Shown here in pieces: positions 1 through 12,250 of a stretch of 64,000 bases of DNA (within the stretch, counting starts at the first letter, position 1; the number at the start of each line of letters is the position of its first letter). The notes beneath the pieces were generated by a model. It searched no databases. It was given only the letters and a program-made list of their open reading frames with translations, and was not told the origin of the DNA. The translations under genes and the position numbers were made by a program. This DNA comes from Hypomesus transpacificus (Eukaryota; Chordata; Actinopteri; Osmeriformes; Osmeridae). Where the stretch lies: contig NC_061073.1 of assembly GCF_021917145.1 (NCBI RefSeq), positions 2,080,956-2,144,955 on the forward strand, read 5' to 3'.

Positions 1-585
1 AGCACTGCTTAGTTTTGGAGGTTAGTCGACTCATCACATAGAGACAAAGACGATGAGATTGGCTGAATACATCTTCACACTAAAAGGGATGCACTTATTT
101 AATCAGCCTGCCAGGGTGAGTCATATTATTCTGGCACTCTGTTAGGCTCAATAAAGCCAAAACAATAAAAAGAAATGGAAAGAATTGTGTGTTTGTGGGA
201 GTGGGGCAGTGGGGGAGTTAGAGGGGCAGTGCAGGGTCAGTGGGGTCAGTGAGAGAAAAATGTATGGTTACACAGGTCAATTTTTTAGAGGCTGTGCCAT
301 TATAAAGAGACTTCATATACACACACACACACACACCTCACACACACACACTCACACACACACAACATTCTTGTTCATTTACATACACACAGCCCAGAGA
401 AACACAAAGCTATAATTATGTTGTATTTTTTTCCCTGTATTCTGGGCTGAATGCTGTAATTAGTGCCAATAGGATGTAACTCTGATTAATTAGACTCAGA
501 CAAAACCCAAGTGTTGAGGCAAGAGCTGGGTGAACGAAGAGAGGAGAGGGGGGATAGCATGGGGATAGAGACAATGAAGAAAGAA

Positions 586-628
586 AGGTGGAAAAAAGAA
601 AGACAGAAAGACAGAAAGACAGAAAGAC

Positions 629-663
<35 letters not shown>

Positions 664-666
664 AAA
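586..666. repeat. GAAA/GACA microsatellite
   Basis: The run changes from a GACA-rich half to a pure GAAA half. It explains the Lys/Glu/Arg-rich and Ser/Phe/Leu-rich open frames on both strands. Confidence 0.85.
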
Positions 667-1079
667 AGAAGAAAAACAGAAAGTCTCACAAACCCCTCCC
701 GTTCCCAAACATGCACTTTATTAATGGTCTCCACCGTTTCCCCTCTGGAAGCCAATTAACTGGTGTTGCACATAGTTCCTCACATCACACATCACCTCGA
801 GGCCCTTCGAACCCCGGGCGGAACACTCTTTCTTCCTACTTGTTATCTTCAGTCTAAATGCTAGCTTCTTCTCTGGACTACATGCAGCGCACTGAAAGTC
901 TGTTCTTCCGTATATACCACCTCCCACCTGATAAATGGACCACAGAACACGCTGGGAAGGACTGAATTGACAAAATACAGAGGCGGAGTCGGATTATCTA
1001 CCGTGGATCTACCATTTAGGAGACCTATTAACCGCAATCAATCAATCACACGTCTGGATTTCTTGGCTTCGAATGTGAC

Positions 1080-1280
1080 AAGCGACAACACCCGCGATGA
1101 CAGATCTCCCAGCCCTGATCTGTCCTGGCTGCGGATGGGGACAGCTGAGCCGCGCCGTGGCGCGCGTCGTGCGTGCGGGGCCTACGATCGTGTGTAAAAC
1201 ACTCACAGGGTGAATAAAAAACGACGTTAAAAGATGTTTAGAAGCAAACCTCGCTTCTCGCTGACAGGAAACGGTTAGAC
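1080..1280. promoter_or_regulatory. CpG-rich patch, possible promoter
   Basis: CpG dinucleotides are dense here (for example gccgcgccgtggcgcgcgtc) against a CpG-poor background. A spliced-looking segment follows at 1,577-1,635. No TATA box or coding start was identified, so this is only a candidate promoter for an unseen or non-coding transcript. Confidence 0.25.
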
Positions 1281-1919
1281 ACAACACAGATCAGAGGGGT
1301 AGAACGAGCGCTTTGAAGCCGTCCGCCTCAGATGGTTTGCAAACGAAGCTCTAATTACAGCTGAATGGGATCGCGGAGGATAAGAAAAGGGCGCTACTGC
1401 TTTATTTCTGTTGACTAGCAGAGATGCAGCTTTCAAAGCCAGTGCTGAGTGTCTGTTTGGTGTGTCGTGTTTCTCAAGAATTTTTTAATGGCTGCTCCAA
1501 CAGGAAGATCATCAAGTCAAATACCAGCGTTTCATCTTCAAATAAACCAAATCAATATCTATAATTTTGTTTGCAGTCGGAGAGAGAGGCCAAGACATCG
1601 TGTTGGCCTCAGACAGCAGTCTGGGACAAAGACAGGTAATCTCCTCCAGGTCCACACATAAAACGGTTTGGACACAGATGAACAAAACACAAAAGACTGA
1701 GTCTAGTTCTGCTGTTAGCGGAACATTTCGTATTCCCTCGGCATCAAAAAAAGGGATTTGAGCTGAATCGACACCAAAACCATCACACACCGCCAAACCT
1801 TCAACCTGATCACTCCTTTGTTTCATGTATTTTACCCGGAGTCATTCCTAATCGCATCACGTACGCCCACCAAGTTATTAAATCCCATAGTATCAGCTCT
1901 TTCTGTCGATGTTTCTCTG

Positions 1920-2520
1920 GTTCTTCTCTCTTTGTGTGTGCACGTGTGTTAGATGTGTGTCTGTGTGTGTGCGTAGTGTGTGTGTTGTGTGCGTAGTGTG
2001 TGTGTTGTGTGCATGTGTGCCAATGTGTATGTGGTATGCGTGTTCCTGATGGTTGTGATGTAGTCCTTGCTGGGTTAGTGTGTGTTTCTGTGTATATGGT
2101 ATGTGTGTCTGTGTGTTACATTTACATTTAGTCATTTAGCAGACACTCTTATCCAGGGCGACTTACAGTAAGTACAGGGACATTCCCCCTGAGGCAAGCA
2201 GGGTGAAGTGCCTTGCCCAAGGACACAACGTCATTTGGCACGGCTGGGAATCGAACTGGCGACCTTAATTAATAGCCCGATTCCCTAACCGCTCAGCCAC
2301 CTGACTCCCCATTATCATATTGTTAATGACGGTAGTGATGTAGTCCTGCCTGGGTTCGAATTCGTTTGTGTCTGTGTGTGGTGTGTGTATGGTGATTGTG
2401 TCTGTGTGTGTTCATGATGGTAGTGATGTAGTCCTGGCTGGGTTTGGAATAGTGTGTGTGTGTGTGTGTGGTGTGTGTGTTCATGATGGTAGTGATGCAG
2501 TCCTGCCGAGGGGGAGATCC
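1920..2520. repeat. TG-rich minisatellite split by a SINE
   Basis: A unit of about 30 bases (tgatggtagtgatgtagtcc plus flanks) recurs near 2,045, 2,328, 2,415 and 2,485 with TG-rich spacers. The SINE at 2,116-2,310 interrupts the series. Open frames here (His/Thr-rich on the minus strand) are repeat artefacts. Confidence 0.6.
2116..2310 (-). mobile_element. tRNA-derived SINE (V-SINE-like), copy 1
   Basis: Read on the minus strand the element starts with a tRNA-like head: A-box-like ggctgagcggttaggg and B-box-like gttcgattccc. A core containing gtgtccttgggcaaggcact follows, and the 3' tail is ggataagagtgtctgctaa followed by short ATGTAA repeats. The other copies in this window are at 20,994, 45,582 and 61,610. 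Assignment to the fish V-SINE type is from memory of core and tail, not from a database search. Confidence 0.75.
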
Positions 2521-2710
2521 AGGGCTCACAGAGATGGTTCTGGAACGATGACCCAGGAACACCAGACCCAGTCAGACAGATAGACACAGCTGTGGGCCAC
2601 TGCTGATTTCAAACAGAAGAAATGTAAAGGAATTGTGCAGCTTCCTATCTATGTGCCCAATGTCACCTTGGCTGTAGACAATGTTTAACTCCTGAAACAC
2701 ACTCTCTCTT

Positions 2711-2747
<37 letters not shown>

Positions 2748-4552
2748 TACACATACAAACACTCATCCAGGTATCGTTATTATCGGCCCAGCAGGGTGAA
2801 AAGCCATGAGTGACTCTGAGGCCAGATATTTCCATCTCTTTTATCAGCGTCAAAGGGCCTGTCTTTTAGGGAGGCAGGGAGGTAATTAGAGAAGCCAGAG
2901 AGATGGATGACATGTCAATCAAACAACAATAGATTCACCTATCTAGTACCCAACCAACGAGGTGACACGTCTATTTACTGGTGTGATCCATCTCAGCAGG
3001 GAGGGGAGGTTAGCCACCTGGGATCTCAGGCTGCTGCTGTGTCTGATCGTACAAAGAGATAGGAATGGAGTGTTGCACATGAAAGGAAACAACCGACACC
3101 CTTGAATAAAGTGTGGAATCTGTGTCAGTTCATACACATGACGTCACCCCGACGATCCAGCTATGCAACCAGTGCAATCAAGCCTCTTACATAAAGGTTT
3201 GCCTGTGTGTGTGAGTGTGTGTGGATACAGGTACTGTATATATAGATATATAGATAGATAAACAGGGAGACAGATAGATCCAGTAGATATGAGAGAGAGA
3301 GAGAGAGAGGGAAGGGGGAAAAAGAGAGAGAGAGAGGGAGGGAGAGAGAGAGAGAGAAAGGGAGAAAGAGAGAGAGAGTTATAGAAAGGGAGATATACTT
3401 AGTAGATATGGAAATAGAGAGAAAGAGCGATGGAAATAGACAGAGAGAAAGAGCGATAGAGAGAGACCCTATAAGCTTAGACCCCAAGCTACAAAGACTG
3501 ACGTGATTGGGGTGACTGCCAGAGCTCCAGTGGATCTGGTTAGCAGCAGAACCAATACAACCAAGGGCCCCATGCGTCGGAGACTGAGACACGATGACAG
3601 TGTGTCAGAAGGAGCACCCTGCAGAGGACACTGGCAGTAACACAGCATGAAGGATCCCCTCGCTAGCGAGGGCAGACCCCTGGCTTTAAGGGACGTGTTC
3701 ATTCTTGGGCTGTCACCCTTTGTAACTATCAATTCACTGTAAGAATCATATATATGGTGATGATGTTACTCAAACTCAGTGTCTTGGTGGCAGCCAAGAC
3801 TTGGGATGGAGGAAATGGAGAGATGGGGGAGACCACTGGGTGTTTGGTCAGGAAGTGACGGGGTCTGTCTTTTGTTGAAGTGTTGAAGGTGGCGTGCAAC
3901 AGTACTACAGTTCACAATGATGAAAGCTGCAAGACAGAAAACAGGTCGAATTGTTAAAGGCAGGGTAGGTAATGTTTTTGAAAAGCCATATTTACTGAAA
4001 GGATTTTCAGATAATCTTCAAAAAATAATGATATTGCAAACGCTTGGGTATGGGCTTGGCTGATATAGTGTATGATTGTGAATCAAGAGGTCACAGGTTT
4101 GATGCCCCCCTTGATAAACTCTGAATGAAAGTGTCTGCAACATGAATTTGATTATTATTACCTGCCTGGCTCGATCGTGGAGATTGTGCGGGCTTGGGCT
4201 CATCTTGGGAGCTGTGAGTGTGGTTATATCTCAGTAGGAAGGCAAGAGGCTGGATCTCGAGGACTCTCAAGAAGGACCACAAGGCTACAGAGCAGACACG
4301 GTCATGAGCAGGAGAAAACAGGTGGTCTCCATTTGTGTACAGCTGTGCGGCTGCCAGACTGTTCATTTGCACCTGAAACATATAACTTCATCTCTCTGTC
4401 TCGCTCTCCCTCTGTTTCTCTCGCTCACTATATTCTTTCCACTTGTCACAGTAATTAGGGGGATCTCTTGTCCATGGCCTCTGTGCTAGTTTGATCCCTC
4501 CGCACCCTCTGTCCTCTTTTTTCATAGCTCAACAACAGCTCCTGGGAGGTAG

Positions 4553-4554
<2 letters not shown>

Positions 4555-4612
<58 letters not shown>
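4555..4612. repeat. (CT)n microsatellite
   Basis: An uninterrupted CT dinucleotide run of nearly 60 bases. Confidence 0.9.
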
Positions 4613-4615
<3 letters not shown>

Positions 4616-5232
4616 GGTCTGTTTCTCTATACATCTTTGCCCTTTCTCTTTGTTTCTCTACCACCCCCACACACGATCTGTTTCTCTATCCTTCCTCTCT
4701 CTCTCCCTCTCGGCTGTACAGATTCATCGGTTTGCAGTGCCTCATGAAGGGTAAATAAGATAGTATCTTCAGACTGCAGAGACGCTCACAGTCCCAGTTT
4801 AGAATTGGCACATTGTGTGCATTGTGTGTGTTGAAAAACAGGTCAAATCCTTGTGGTCTGTGTCTTCTCAACCCTTTCCATGGTACTAAACATTGTGCAT
4901 GCAGCATCCACATGCAGCGGTATTGATATGCTGGTTTCCCACCCCAAACAGGTATTCACAGCCGTACAGATACCAGAATAAATACTCTACCGCATATGTC
5001 TAACTAAGCATGAATGATGAGACTATGTTGTGTACGCAGTCTGGGTTAAAAAGGTTCAAAGCAGTTGGGGTAAACTTCCTCCCTTCTCTCTTTCTCTGGT
5101 TCTGTGGCTTCACTCTCTCAGCTAGTTATCTGGTTAGATGGCTTCCGACAGGGAACGTTATCTTCACTACGGCTCGTTAATTACACAAACAAGGGTGATA
5201 GTCCGAGACTACACAATGGCCTGCACATCGTT

Positions 5233-5246
5233 GTTACCTAGGTAAC
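5233..5246. promoter_or_regulatory. Perfect palindromic RFX X-box-like site
   Basis: The sequence gttacctaggtaac consists of the two X-box half sites GTTRCC and GGYAAC, here back to back. RFX-family factors bind such sites. No gene is recognised nearby, so function is unknown and a chance palindrome is possible. Confidence 0.3.
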
Positions 5247-8200
5247 TTGCAAGTTAAGGTCAAGGTCATCGCAGGCTGTTTTAAGGACAGTGTATCCATG
5301 GCGACAGGGATTGTGATGCCAGGAAACGTTCTCTCACAAATCCAATGGTAATGTACTGTAGTTCCACTAAAAGTTGTGTAATGGCAAAATATCAGTTTCC
5401 AATTTTTTTATTAAGCCACTTCTTCACGAGGCATATTGCAAGGTTCTGATGCGTATGTAGGGGATAAAATATTGGCCAAACAACCAAAACAAAATTCCCC
5501 TACGGTTTAAAGGAAGATGGGAAACTGAAGAGTGCATTAGCATGAGCCAAATAATGCCAATACCAATGGAATTCCAGTTATTTGACTCTATGGGTTAAAT
5601 CACAGCAAGAAAGCATTACAATTCCATTTATACACAAGACCAACCAATCAGACCTCATCTTGAATGGGGTGTGAGGGCCATCAAGTTGAGACCGTCCAGA
5701 AACTCCAGACTTTAGCATATGAGAGGTGGGGGCAGGTTGACACCCAGCCTTACACGTACAACTAGCCTAGCCTATTCAATACACATTTTCCAATTGTCCA
5801 TGTCTGTCTTGTCATCATTTACTAACAAACTTAAGTGAAGTTTGAAGATCCGTTGTTCTTTAGTTATCCAACATGAATTAGACCTTATCAAATAGGCTTC
5901 TATAAACAACAAAAAAGTGATAATGGACTAGATTAACAATCAAATAGCTGTGTGCTCTCTTCAATATGCTCATGTGTCTAATGATCAATATTACAAAAAC
6001 CCTTTTATACCTTTTCTTCACGTGACCCTTGACAGGCTATACAGCAACGAGAAGTCAGCAGGCTTTATGAAAATAACCTTTGTAGGCCTACCCAGTTTGC
6101 ATATGAAATCAAACACAAATATACTGTACATACTACACACAGATATGATCATGAGATTATTTGGCTCTTCTTACAAGTTGTGTACTACAATCATGAAAAA
6201 GTACTTGAATCTAGCCTTGTTTTGAAACAGTTGAGCTGTGGCCAACTTGATTTCAGAGTAGTCAAGTTACATTTTGAATACCATTCTATTTAGTCCCATA
6301 ATTTGTATGATTATACTGAATTGTTATTGTACAAAATAGCTTCTTAAAAAATGTCTCCCTTGAGTTTCGTTTTTAAATGACAGGAGATGAACGTGTGTTT
6401 CACCTTTAAAGTAGGGGGTGGAGATGGGTAGAGAGACACTAGTGTTACTCAAAAGTAAAACACACACACATATCATGTTACTTCAGTAGTTATGCCTACA
6501 ACTATCCCAGGATGTCTCCCATAGCCCCTCGGATATTAATGTAGTGAAAACTGCATTAGTATTTATATTGTCCGTTTGCGGATCCGTAAACTGATTTAAA
6601 GGCTGTCTACCTCTGAGATAGACAGCAATGTGGGCCTAAACCAGGGACTGCAAAACCAGCTGTATAGTTATTCACAACCCTCAGCCACAATTTAATATCC
6701 AGAATGACTCAAACACACCCAGACTGTGTTACCTCACTGAACTAAAGCCTAGGGGTTATGGTAGAGTATGAGTATCTCAAGAATAAGAGGAAATGTGTTA
6801 TTACATATAGACAGCTTGCTGTCAGCAAAAAACACCTCATTCAGTCTGTGTGTGTGTCTGTGTCCCGCCTAACTCAGATCTCTGTCCCTGTCCAGATCTC
6901 CCTAACAGGCTTTCTCTGCATGCAGTATGGCACTCTCTGAGCCCTGGCCAAGCAAGGCGACAACTGAGTGTGTCCCTGGAAAGCCGGCCAGGATTCCGGA
7001 GCGGGCGGTGAGGCGGGGAGGGAGCGTGACTCCACTTAAATCAGCACGACATGGCGGTATTGGAGATGAAAATGAAATACAATAAACTAAGACAGCAGCA
7101 TTATTATTTGAATGCCTGTCATTTTTCTTTTTGCTTTTATACTCCCTCTGTTTTCCTCTAAAATAAATGTCCCATTGCCTCTCTCTTTCCAAGAACCAAA
7201 ATATATAAATATCAAAAAATTCCACCACATCATAATAGTCATTAAGAAGATTGGCCTGTCTCATCTTGGCATCTCATCGGTCAAACACAATCCCTGTCCA
7301 AACAACATCTATCAGACAGACGGTGTTTCCAGAGGGACATGCCTATCGTTTTTTTTTTCTTCCATGTTGTCATAGAGTGGCCAATCGATACATGCTAGAT
7401 TGAAAAACCCAGAATCCATTGCAGAAGGTGATGAAATCTCTGTGACTGGCGTCTCGGTGTCAATGAGCTGAGAGGCGGATAAAAGCCACGCTGGAAAGGA
7501 TCCCTGACAGAGCAAAGAGACAGGCGGAGGGGACTTCGTTACAGGGTCCGCCTTGGTTGGCTGTGTAGGCAGCAGCAGTAGAAGAGTAGGAGTTGCAAGG
7601 CAGAGGTACCTTCCGATTGAGCTGGCGCTGCTATTCAACTTGACGTACAAATGGAGCATATGGTTAATGTGCTGAGCTGTATTCTAAGCACCTGACTGAA
7701 CCACCTCTGAATTCACCCTTCACTTTCCATCTCAGCCAATGAGTCTTTGACTCCAGGGAGGATAAGGTGTTCTGGGTGAGAGGTTTTACTTGAGAGGTTC
7801 TCGAGAGAATGCATACAATTGACAAAGTAAAGTACAAATAGTGCTTATAGAAAACACAGCAGAAGATCAAGGACCAGAAGTGCATAGTTCAACAGTATTT
7901 CTGTGGTCAAAGTTAAGGAACGGTCTGTATTTACCAGCCACATCACCATTTACCAGTTTTCAGCTACCAGGCACCATTCCTACAGTACTTGTAGCAAAAA
8001 AGTGCTCCACATAATCCTGTCTCTGTTCTGGTCTCAAACAGTTAGTCAGTTAACCCACAGAGACAACAGCCCATCAACACATGTTGAGGCTTTGCATAAG
8101 TAATGTTTTTTCCAGTTTACTTAGTGTGAAGTCCGACTTAAGACGTGAGGGTAAGATTTAAGAGTGAAAGAGTGAGAGAGCTGGAGAGAGGGAGAGACAG

Positions 8201-9410
8201 AAACAGAAAACAGAAGAAGAGAGACAGAAAGAGAGACAGGGAGATAATAGACAGAAACAGAAGGAGGGGGAGAGGAGAGATGGAGGTATGTCAACACTAT
8301 TGAGTTTTTTCCCAGGGACCTGCAATTTGAGAAAGGGTTAGAAAGGGTGGGGTGGGGTGGGGGTGGGGCAAGTGTCTGGGGATGGGCAAAGCTGAACTGT
8401 CTGTGGAGGAGAGGAAAGCAAAGAGGGAAGGAGAAGAACAGAAAAAGAACACAAAAGCTGCTGTGATGTGATCTGTCAACCATGGGACACGTGGGTTTAT
8501 ATTTGTTCTGGGTTTCCGTTGGAACGCTGCTTTGTGCATGACAGAGAGCTCAAATCCAGGATCTGACTCCCCCTGGACACCCCTGCCGCCTTGATCCCCA
8601 ATCCCACATGTCTACTGTCTGCCTCTCAGCCTGCCTACCAATCTGTCTGCCTACCAATCTGTCTATCTATCTGTTTCTATGAAAGAAAAGCAGAGCAGTG
8701 ATATGTCCTTAACTTATTATGTAAAGTAAAATACTTCCTTTTTAAACTCTGGAGGCCTTGAAGTATCCAAGTTGTCTGACCTTGCGTGAGACATCTCACC
8801 ACACATTGCACCGTGTGCAGTGCCACGGTGACTGTCGAGTACGAAAGCCCTCTCTTGATGGATGTCTGCTCAAGCCTTTTTCAAGGGCACTTATTAGTCC
8901 ATCTCATTATCAGTGATACTAAAGCCTGCTGTGTACTATTGCATCCACTTCTGATTAGACTTTTCAACTCTGCAGAGCAGCAAAAAACAAGTATAAGGTG
9001 GATGAATATGGATGACGATGAAGTGCAACAGCTTCATAAACCACCTAATAACCATTGGCTTCTGTCTGTGAGTGTGTCTGACAGGGATGTTAAGAGCACA
9101 AACTTCAACCTTCCACACAGTGTAATGACACCGCCCTCTAATGGCCACTACAGGAACCAAAGGGCCAGTGAAATGCTCTGTGGCATGCTGTACTAGTTGT
9201 ACCAAATACTGCATGTCCTAATGGGAAAGGCAAACTTGGAAAACAACATATTTGCAACAAGCTGACCGAGTGTTTTCTAACGTGCTGACTGAGTATGTTT
9301 TCGGGAAAATCTTGGGTCATACATCAGTGTTTATTCACTGAAAGCAAAGCAATGAAGAACAAACTTTTCTGTGATCATTTGTCATTCCCCGCTACTAACT
9401 AGAGGAGGGA

Positions 9411-9476
9411 CCGCCCATGGGGGGAGAGGGGGAGAAGGGGGGCGGGGGAGGGGAGGGGGCGGCAGGAAGGGGGGCT
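9411..9476 (+). other. G-rich tract with G-quadruplex potential
   Basis: At least six runs of four or more G occur within about 65 bases on the plus strand, separated by one to a few bases. This meets the usual G4 pattern. There is no adjacent gene to give it a role. Confidence 0.6.
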
Positions 9477-9499
9477 GTAAGTCAACACAGCTGTGAACA

Positions 9500-11190
9500 C
9501 CTGAGCCATCTAGCCTCAGACAGCCTACAGTATAGATATCTAGCCTATAGCGTAGATTAGAACAAATGAGAGAGAAAAAACGTATCGACCGGTTGTCAGA
9601 GAACCCAAACCAATCACTCTGCCAGAGGCTGCCGATCAATCACAGGACAGACGAGAAGGCAGTCAGGAGGAAAGGTGCTTAGGTTGGCAGGAGACCAATC
9701 AGGTTGGCAGAAAACAAATCAAAGCTGCTCACTCTCGAGGTAATGGTAAGGATGAGGATAATGGTGATTGTGATGACAACAATTATGATGGTAATGCGGA
9801 CGATAATAACAATTATCAGACATTAAATAAACAGTAAACTGAACCAAGGCCGTAGCCATGGAGTCAACATTGGGAGGGACGAATATTTTTTTTTATGATA
9901 ATTTCGGACAGTGTGCGTGGTTGCCTGTCGTAGCGTAGCACATTTATATTTTTATATCAACATATTGGGGGGGACATTTTGACAAGATTTGAATATTGAG
10001 GGGGGATGTGTCCCCCCCAATATGTATTATGATTACGGCCTTGAACTGAACAGGGTATGGGCTATGGCGGTGACTAAAGACTGGTTAATCGGAAAAGAAA
10101 AGGTCAACAGACTTTAACAAATAGAGATACAAATCTTTATCAGGTGCTGTGGTCATTGTATTTTACCCTGACTCGCCACATGGTTTGTTAACCCAACCAT
10201 CTGGGAAGTCGTTCTTAGAAACTGTTCGGAAAAGTACAGGCAGGTTCCGAAAATATTTGGCAGTTAATTGGATGATGCACGATTGAGTGATAATTGGCAG
10301 GTGATTGGATGAAGCGGGATTGAGTAATGTTAAAGCTTTACCCCACAAAAAAGACCAACTACTGAACAGACAAGCAGATTGAAAGATGAAGATGTAACCC
10401 TTTATCCTGTATAGAATGATAGTGTGTTCAACATTCCAGGTGTGCAGAGAGAAGCTACCTCTAAGTTAACTCTAGGCTTACATAAACCTACTTGACCCTT
10501 ATCTTTTTCACCTGGGGGAAGGGTGAGCATTTGTTACTGTCTAAGACTAGAGTTTGTTTGGGGAGCTTTTGAGATGCCAGGACCAGAGATTCAGCTGCTG
10601 TTGTGTTTCAACAACTTGTAATTTTGGCAATTCGCAGAATTTCATTGCTACATGTCTGTAACATGAAGGCAAAACGGATTCAACCATTAAAACCATATAT
10701 CCTCTGAAAGCTTATATCCTCAGGATGTTATCTAATGAGACAAGATAGACGTCCTTCTCTCCATATTAGTATGCTGCCCATTCCCATGCATAATAAATTC
10801 GATATTGGTAAATGGAGTAGGCTATATGGCTGATACTTTTTTGGGCTGTGCCATTTAGGGAAACTGATTCAACCACCTAAACCATGTATTTTCTGAAATC
10901 TTACATTCTAAGGATGTGATCTGTGGAAAAGACTACAGGTTTGAACACAAATTTGACCATTTCTGAACTGTCCAGTCATGCTTTGGGGAGATGCTAATTT
11001 TTTATGTAGCCTACATAATTATTAGGCTTCTAAACCTATACCAATTGTGAATTTGAAATGTTGATAACATGATTTACATCTCAGAAATCTTCATATGAAC
11101 AATCTACATTAAGCTTATTTCAATGATCAATATGAAAGAATGCTCAGTGCTTTTCCATGTCTCCTGATATAGCCTCGGTGGTTGAGATAG
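9500..11190. other. Intergenic, degenerate repeats only
   Basis: No gene is recognised. Around 9,850-10,045 there is a repeat-like segment in which a ggggggac-type motif recurs in both orientations. Two blocks at about 10,664-10,735 and 10,860-10,925 resemble one another (gattcaacca..taaaccat..tctgaaa..atgt) and look like an old local duplication. Confidence 0.35.
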
Positions 11191-11204
11191 AGAGTGAGTC
11201 AGAG

Positions 11205-11370
11205 GCAGGGGCAGCATGCAGGGGCAGCATGCAGGGGCAGCATGCAGGGGCAGCATGCAGGGGCAGCATGCAGGGGCAGCATGCAGGGGCAGCATGCAGG
11301 GGCAGCATGCAGGGGCAGCATGCAGGGGCAGCATGCAGGGGCAGCATGCAGGGGCAGCATGCAGGGGCAG
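11205..11370. repeat. 13-bp minisatellite, about 12 copies
   Basis: The unit ggggcagcatgca repeats almost without change. It carries the palindrome GCATGC. Because 13 is not a multiple of three and the unit has no stop in any register, most frames on both strands stay open. The Cys/Met/Leu- and Gln/Gly-rich open frames here are therefore artefacts. Confidence 0.92.
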
Positions 11371-11518
11371 TGGAGACAGCTCTGTTGCTGAGGTGAGTGC
11401 TGAAAGGTGACAGGTAGTTGAAGATGTCCCATTTCTTATTGGGAAGTTTAGTTTTCAAAATATTTTAATGTCCAGCCCCTCAGTATATGTATAACAACTA
11501 TGGTAAATAGTTGTGGTA

Positions 11519-11570
11519 AATGCACCAGAATGCACCAGAATGCACCAGAATGCACCAGAATGCACCAGAA
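11519..11570. repeat. 10-bp tandem repeat, five copies
   Basis: The unit tgcaccagaa is repeated five times in a row. Confidence 0.85.
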
Positions 11571-12240
11571 TTCTGGGGGAGAAACCCCCAGACCCACTGG
11601 CAAAATGTGTCCCCCCCACTCTCAAAATGCTGCTGACGCCCATGAAGCAGGCGTTACATTAGCCACAAACATAAGATGTTCTAACGATTTCACTGCAGGG
11701 CATATGCATTTGCTATACTTTGTTTGAAAGCTTAGGTCCTCTAGAAGTCAGTCGTGTGATACATTTTACAGTCAGTACATGTATTTCCCTGCAAGACCGA
11801 CCAGCTAACATTGTTAACAGTAGAATGTTAGCTTCTTGTTTAACTACTTGAGGCTCTAGTTTTTACATCAGGTCTCTGCTATTCGCCATAAACTGCAAAT
11901 GTTTGAGTGACAAATTACACAAATTGTGCTGTAATAATAAATAGTAACAATTTTTTAATCCAGGGTCTTTGGTACAAGTTTTATGTGTTTATATATATAT
12001 CTATGGTCGTAGCCATAGATAGCTCTTTGTTGCAAACAGTGTTCTAAATCCCTGTTCCAGTCCTTCTCACACCCTGAAACACACACACACACATGAACAT
12101 GCACACACATACACACACACAGATACACACCAACACAGGCATAAATAGGACACAACAAATGACAGTTTCCTTGCATATTTCTTGCAGAATCCCAAACCAA
12201 CCATGTCCTTCTCTCCTGAACCCAAACACAGTAACACATG
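11571..12240. other. Intergenic, no gene recognised
   Basis: Downstream flank of the minus-strand Ig receptor gene. It contains CA-rich DNA (about 12,080-12,130). A 3' UTR of the receptor may lie here, but no polyadenylation site could be chosen with confidence. Confidence 0.3.
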
Positions 12241-12250
12241 AAGGACTTAC

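Larger units (their letters stand above)
1..2100. other. Intergenic, no gene recognised
   Basis: No exon series with protein similarity is visible. The stretch holds CA-rich DNA (about 318-365), a GAAA/GACA microsatellite (about 586-666) and TG-rich DNA from 1,930. A CpG-rich patch lies at about 1,080-1,280. A segment at 1,577-1,635 is flanked by a good acceptor (tttgcag) and a donor (gtaatc) on the plus strand and could be an untranslated or short exon, but nothing in its translation is recognisable. Confidence 0.4.
2600..9400. other. Intergenic, no gene recognised
   Basis: I find no exon with recognisable protein similarity. The stretch contains GA/CT-rich microsatellites (about 2,700-2,750, 3,290-3,450 and 4,555-4,612) and unremarkable single-copy-looking DNA. 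Open frames of up to about 140 codons are either low-complexity (Ser/Leu/Phe from CT runs) or lack similarity and splice context. Confidence 0.4.

Noticed and set aside
8121-9214. Frames of 120-136 codons in the left arm
   Set aside because: No recognisable similarity, no consistent splice sites, and partly low-complexity (Ser/Leu/Pro from purine-rich DNA).
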